Shown in pieces: positions 61,151 to 64,000 of a stretch of DNA of 64,000 nucleotides. The DNA is from Blautia argi (lineage in GTDB: Bacteria > Bacillota > Clostridia > Lachnospirales > Lachnospiraceae), in assembly GCF_003287895.1 (NCBI RefSeq), contig NZ_CP030280.1, positions 875,501 to 939,500 on the forward strand, given 5' to 3'. The position numbers and the translations under genes were made by a program. Below the pieces are notes generated by a model. The model was not told the DNA's origin and ran no database searches. It worked only from the letters and a program-made list of their open reading frames with translations. Each line of letters starts with the position of its first letter. Within the stretch, counting starts at the first letter, position 1.

Positions 61151-63776
61151 ATGGCAAAATGGGTTTATATGTTCACCGAAGGTGACGCATCCATGAGAAA
61201 CACTCTCGGTGGTAAAGGTGCAAACCTTGCTGAGATGACAAAATTAGGTCTTCCAGTACCACAGGGATTCACAATTACAACAGATGCTTGTACTCAGTAC
61301 TATGAAGATGGAAGAAAGATTAACGATGAAATCATGGAACAAGATCATGGAAGCTATCGTTAAAATGGAAGAAGTTACAGGAAAGAAATTCGGAGATAAA
61401 GAGAATCCACTTCTTGTATCTGTTCGTTCAGGAGCAAGAGCTTCTATGCCAGGTATGATGGATACTATCCTGAACCTTGGTTTAAATGAAGAAGTTGTTG
61501 AAACTCTGGCAGCAGCATCAGGAAATGCTCGTTGGGCATGGGACTGCTACAGAAGATTTATCCAGATGTACTCTGACGTAGTTATGGAAGTTGGTAAGAA
61601 ATATTTCGAAGAACTTATCGACAAAATGAAAGAAGAAAAGGGTGTTACTCTTGACGTTGAACTTACAGCAGAAGACTTAAAGACTCTGGCTGGACAGTTC
61701 AAAGCTGAATATAAAGAAAAAATCGGTGAAGAATTCCCTGCAGACGCAAAAGAGCAGTTAATGGGAGCTGTTAAAGCCGTATTCCGTTCCTGGGATAACC
61801 CACGTGCTAACGTATACCGTCGTGACAACGATATCCCATATTCCTGGGGTACAGCTGTTAACGTACAGATGATGGCATTCGGTAACATGGGCGATGACTG
61901 TGGTACAGGTGTTGCATTTACCCGTGACCCGGCTACAGGAGAAAATGGTCTGTTCGGAGAATTCCTCACAAATGCACAGGGTGAAGACGTTGTTGCCGGA
62001 GTTCGTACTCCAATGCACATTTCCGAAATGGAACAGAAATTCCCGGAAGCATTTGCACAGTTCAAAGAAGTTTGCAAAACTCTGGAAACACATTACAGAG
62101 ATATGCAGGATATGGAATTTACGGTGGAACACGGTAAACTGTACATGCTGCAGACACGTAACGGTAAGAGAACAGCTCAGGCTGCTCTGAAAATCGCTTG
62201 TGACCTTGTAGATGAAGGCATGAGAACAGAAGAAGAAGCAGTTGCAATGATCGACCCACGTAACTTAGATACACTGCTTCACCCACAGTTTGATGCTGCT
62301 GCTTTAAAAGCTGCAACACCAATGTCCAAAGCACTTGGAGCATCTCCGGGAGCTGCTTGCGGTAAAATCGTATTCACAGCAGATGACGCTGTTGAATGGG
62401 CTGCAAGAGGAGAAAAAGTTATCCTTGTTCGTCTGGAAACATCACCAGAAGATATTACAGGTATGAAGAGCGCTCAGGGTATCCTGACAGTTCGTGGTGG
62501 TATGACATCTCACGCTGCTGTAGTTGCTCGTGGTATGGGAACCTGCTGTGTATCCGGTTGTGGTGATATCACAATGGACGAAGCTAACAAGAGATTTACA
62601 TTAGGCGGAAAAGAATTCCATGAAGGAGATAGCATTTCTCTGGATGGTTCTACAGGTGCTATCTATGATGGAATTATCCCAACTGTAGACGCTACAATCG
62701 CCGGCGAATTTGGAAGAATTATGGGATGGGCTGACAAATACAGAACAATGAAAGTTCGTACAAACGCTGATACTCCAGCAGACGCTATCAAAGCTCGTGA
62801 GCTTGGTGCAGAAGGTATTGGTCTTTGCCGTACAGAGCATATGTTCTTCGAAGGTAACAGAATTGATGCATTCCGTGAAATGATTTGTTCTGAAACAGTA
62901 GAAGAAAGAGAAGCTGCTCTTGAAAAAATCCTTCCAGAACAGCAGGGAGATTTCGAAAAATTATACGAAGCTCTTGAAGGTAACCCGGTTACTATTCGTT
63001 TCCTGGATCCGCCGTTACATGAGTTCGTTCCTACAACAGAAGAAGATATCAAGAAATTAGCAGATGCTCAGGGCAAAACAGTTGAACAGATTAAAGCAAT
63101 CATCGATTCTCTTCATGAGTTCAACCCAATGATGGGACATCGTGGATGCCGTCTTGCAGTTACTTATCCAGAAATTGCCAAGATGCAGACAAAAGCTGTT
63201 ATCCGTGCAGCAATCAACGTACAGAAAGCTCATGCTGACTGGAACGTTTGCCCAGAAATCATGATCCCACTTGTTGGCGATACAAAAGAATTAGCATACG
63301 TTAAGAAATTCGTTGTTGAAACAGCTGACGCTGAAATCGCAGCAGCCGGTGTTGAATTACACTACGAAGTTGGTACAATGATCGAAATCCCAAGAGCTGC
63401 ATTAACAGCTGACGAAATCGCTAAAAATGCTGACTTCTTCTGCTTTGGTACAAACGACTTAACACAGATGACTTATGGATTCTCTCGTGATGATGCTGGT
63501 AAGTTCTTAGAAGCTTACTATGATGCAAAAATCTTTGAAAACGATCCATTTGCTAAATTAGACCAGATCGGTGTTGGTAAATTAATGGAAACAGCTATCA
63601 AATTAGGTAAACCTGTAAATCCAAACTTACACATCGGTATCTGTGGAGAACACGGCGGTGATCCAAGTTCTGTAGAATTCTGCCATAAGATTGGTTTAGA
63701 CTACGTTTCCTGCTCACCATTCCGTGTGCCAATTGCGAGACTCGCTGCTGCGCAGGCTGCAATCAATAATAAGTAA
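61151..63776 (+). pseudogene. ppdK: Pyruvate, phosphate dikinase (frameshifted as written)
   Basis: PPDK interconverts pyruvate, ATP and phosphate with PEP, AMP and PPi; in PPi-linked glycolysis it supplies ATP. The N-terminal nucleotide domain starts [20 protein letters not shown]; the swivelling His domain has GGMTSHAAVVARGMGTCCVS; the PEP domain has LCRTEHMFFE and GTNDLTQMTYGFSRDD. The frame breaks at 61341-61342: with one A of CAAGATC removed it reads [15 protein letters not shown] and gives 874 residues, the family length. ATG at 61151 has AGGAGG 10 bases upstream. Highly expressed codon pattern. A real knockout of this gene would be surprising, so a sequence error is likely. Confidence 0.92.
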
Positions 63777-63796
63777 TAAATTGTTTTATATGTAGG

Positions 63797-63843
63797 AAAG
63801 AAGCCCCATGAAGCTTATGTACAAGCTCCGTGGGGCTTTTCTA
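63797..63843 (+). terminator. Terminator of ppdK
   Basis: AGAAGCCCCATGAAGCTT pairs with AAGCTCCGTGGGGCTTTTCT, followed by TTTT. Confidence 0.9.
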
Positions 63844-63957
63844 TGCCATAAATCCTCTTATCTTTGTTTTAAACAGGAGATTTTCTTGCGGAAATATTAA
63901 GAATATGTTACATTTAATGAGATAATCAGAGAATTTGAACAGAGAAAGGGGAAACGA

Positions 63958-64000
63958 ATGAGAAAGGGAAAATTGCTGGCCTGGGGGCTGGCATTTTGTC
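63958..64000 (+). CDS. Start of an exported or membrane protein (3' truncated by window edge)
   Basis: ATG with AAAGGGGAAACG upstream, reading MRKGKLLAWGLAFC, a basic N-terminus then a hydrophobic run ending in Cys, which looks like a signal peptide. Only 14 codons are visible, so no family can be given. Confidence 0.5.
   Translation, partial: MRKGKLLAWGLAFC

Overview
The window looks like chromosome of a low-to-moderate GC, anaerobic, spore-forming Firmicute of the Lachnospiraceae, probably close to Blautia. The signs are pyruvate:ferredoxin oxidoreductase, pyruvate phosphate dikinase, a PPi-type phosphofructokinase, the sporulation sigma factor SigG, a GH112 galactosyl-N-acetylhexosamine phosphorylase, a stand-alone AICAR formyltransferase with a PurO-like IMP cyclohydrolase, BceRS-AB type modules, and AGGAGG ribosome binding sites. 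The genus is inferred from gene content only. I see no prophage, plasmid, CRISPR array or complete insertion sequence.

Layout. 1-1.1 kb: 3' end of nifJ. 1.2-5.7 kb: two-component system plus BceAB-type ABC transporter. 5.7-8.0 kb (minus): ilvB-ilvN. 8.1-14.3 kb: molybdenum cofactor and molybdate uptake operon (MoeA-like, moaC, moaA, MOSC-MogA fusion, modA, modB, modC). 14.4-18.4 kb: nucleoside salvage operon (udp-like, cdd, deoB, deoC, GNAT-like protein). 18.6-20.2 kb: an Rpn/PD-(D/E)XK transposase-like gene, an inverted repeat and a gutted nitroreductase pseudogene. 20.2-24.3 kb: DUF454 protein and a heterodimeric ABC exporter. 24.3-26.6 kb: cytidylate-kinase-like protein (minus) and a frameshifted LCP cell-wall gene. 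26.6-28.7 kb: lysine riboswitch and NhaC-family transporter. 28.8-31.9 kb: frameshifted GH112 phosphorylase and an AraC regulator. 32.0-32.8 kb: sigG. 33.1-38.2 kb: second two-component/ABC module (FtsX type). 38.6-39.0 kb: duplicated tRNA pair (Val-Met-Val-Met). 39.2-42.1 kb: proC, a small Cys-containing protein, an orphan NMT1/THI5-like binding lipoprotein and a CYTH protein. 42.2-44.5 kb: ZTP riboswitch controlling purO-like and AICAR formyltransferase genes. 44.5-46.5 kb: diaminopimelate dehydrogenase and YitT. 46.5-49.7 kb: glyS and PPi-type pfk. 49.7-60.9 kb: an AT-rich accessory catabolic locus (YesM/YesN regulators, UroD-family methyltransferase, CUT1 sugar-type importer, cysteine-desulfidase-like enzyme, M20 peptidase, aldo/keto reductase). 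61-63.8 kb: ppdK. The first codons of another gene end the window.

How the parts connect. Two riboswitches fit their downstream genes exactly: the ZTP aptamer senses the AICAR ribotide used by the adjacent formyltransferase, and the lysine aptamer precedes a transporter of the family linked to lysine uptake. The PPi-type phosphofructokinase and PPDK together suggest PPi-linked glycolysis. The least explained system is the 50-61 kb locus, which couples a CUT1 importer to a zinc-motif methyltransferase, a cysteine-desulfidase-like enzyme, an M20 peptidase and an aldo/keto reductase under a YesM/YesN pair.

Five genes (LCP, GH112, two sugar permeases, ppdK) each carry one small net insertion that breaks an otherwise well-conserved frame. 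Because ppdK and a transporter pair are included, residual sequencing or assembly indels are at least as likely as true pseudogenes.
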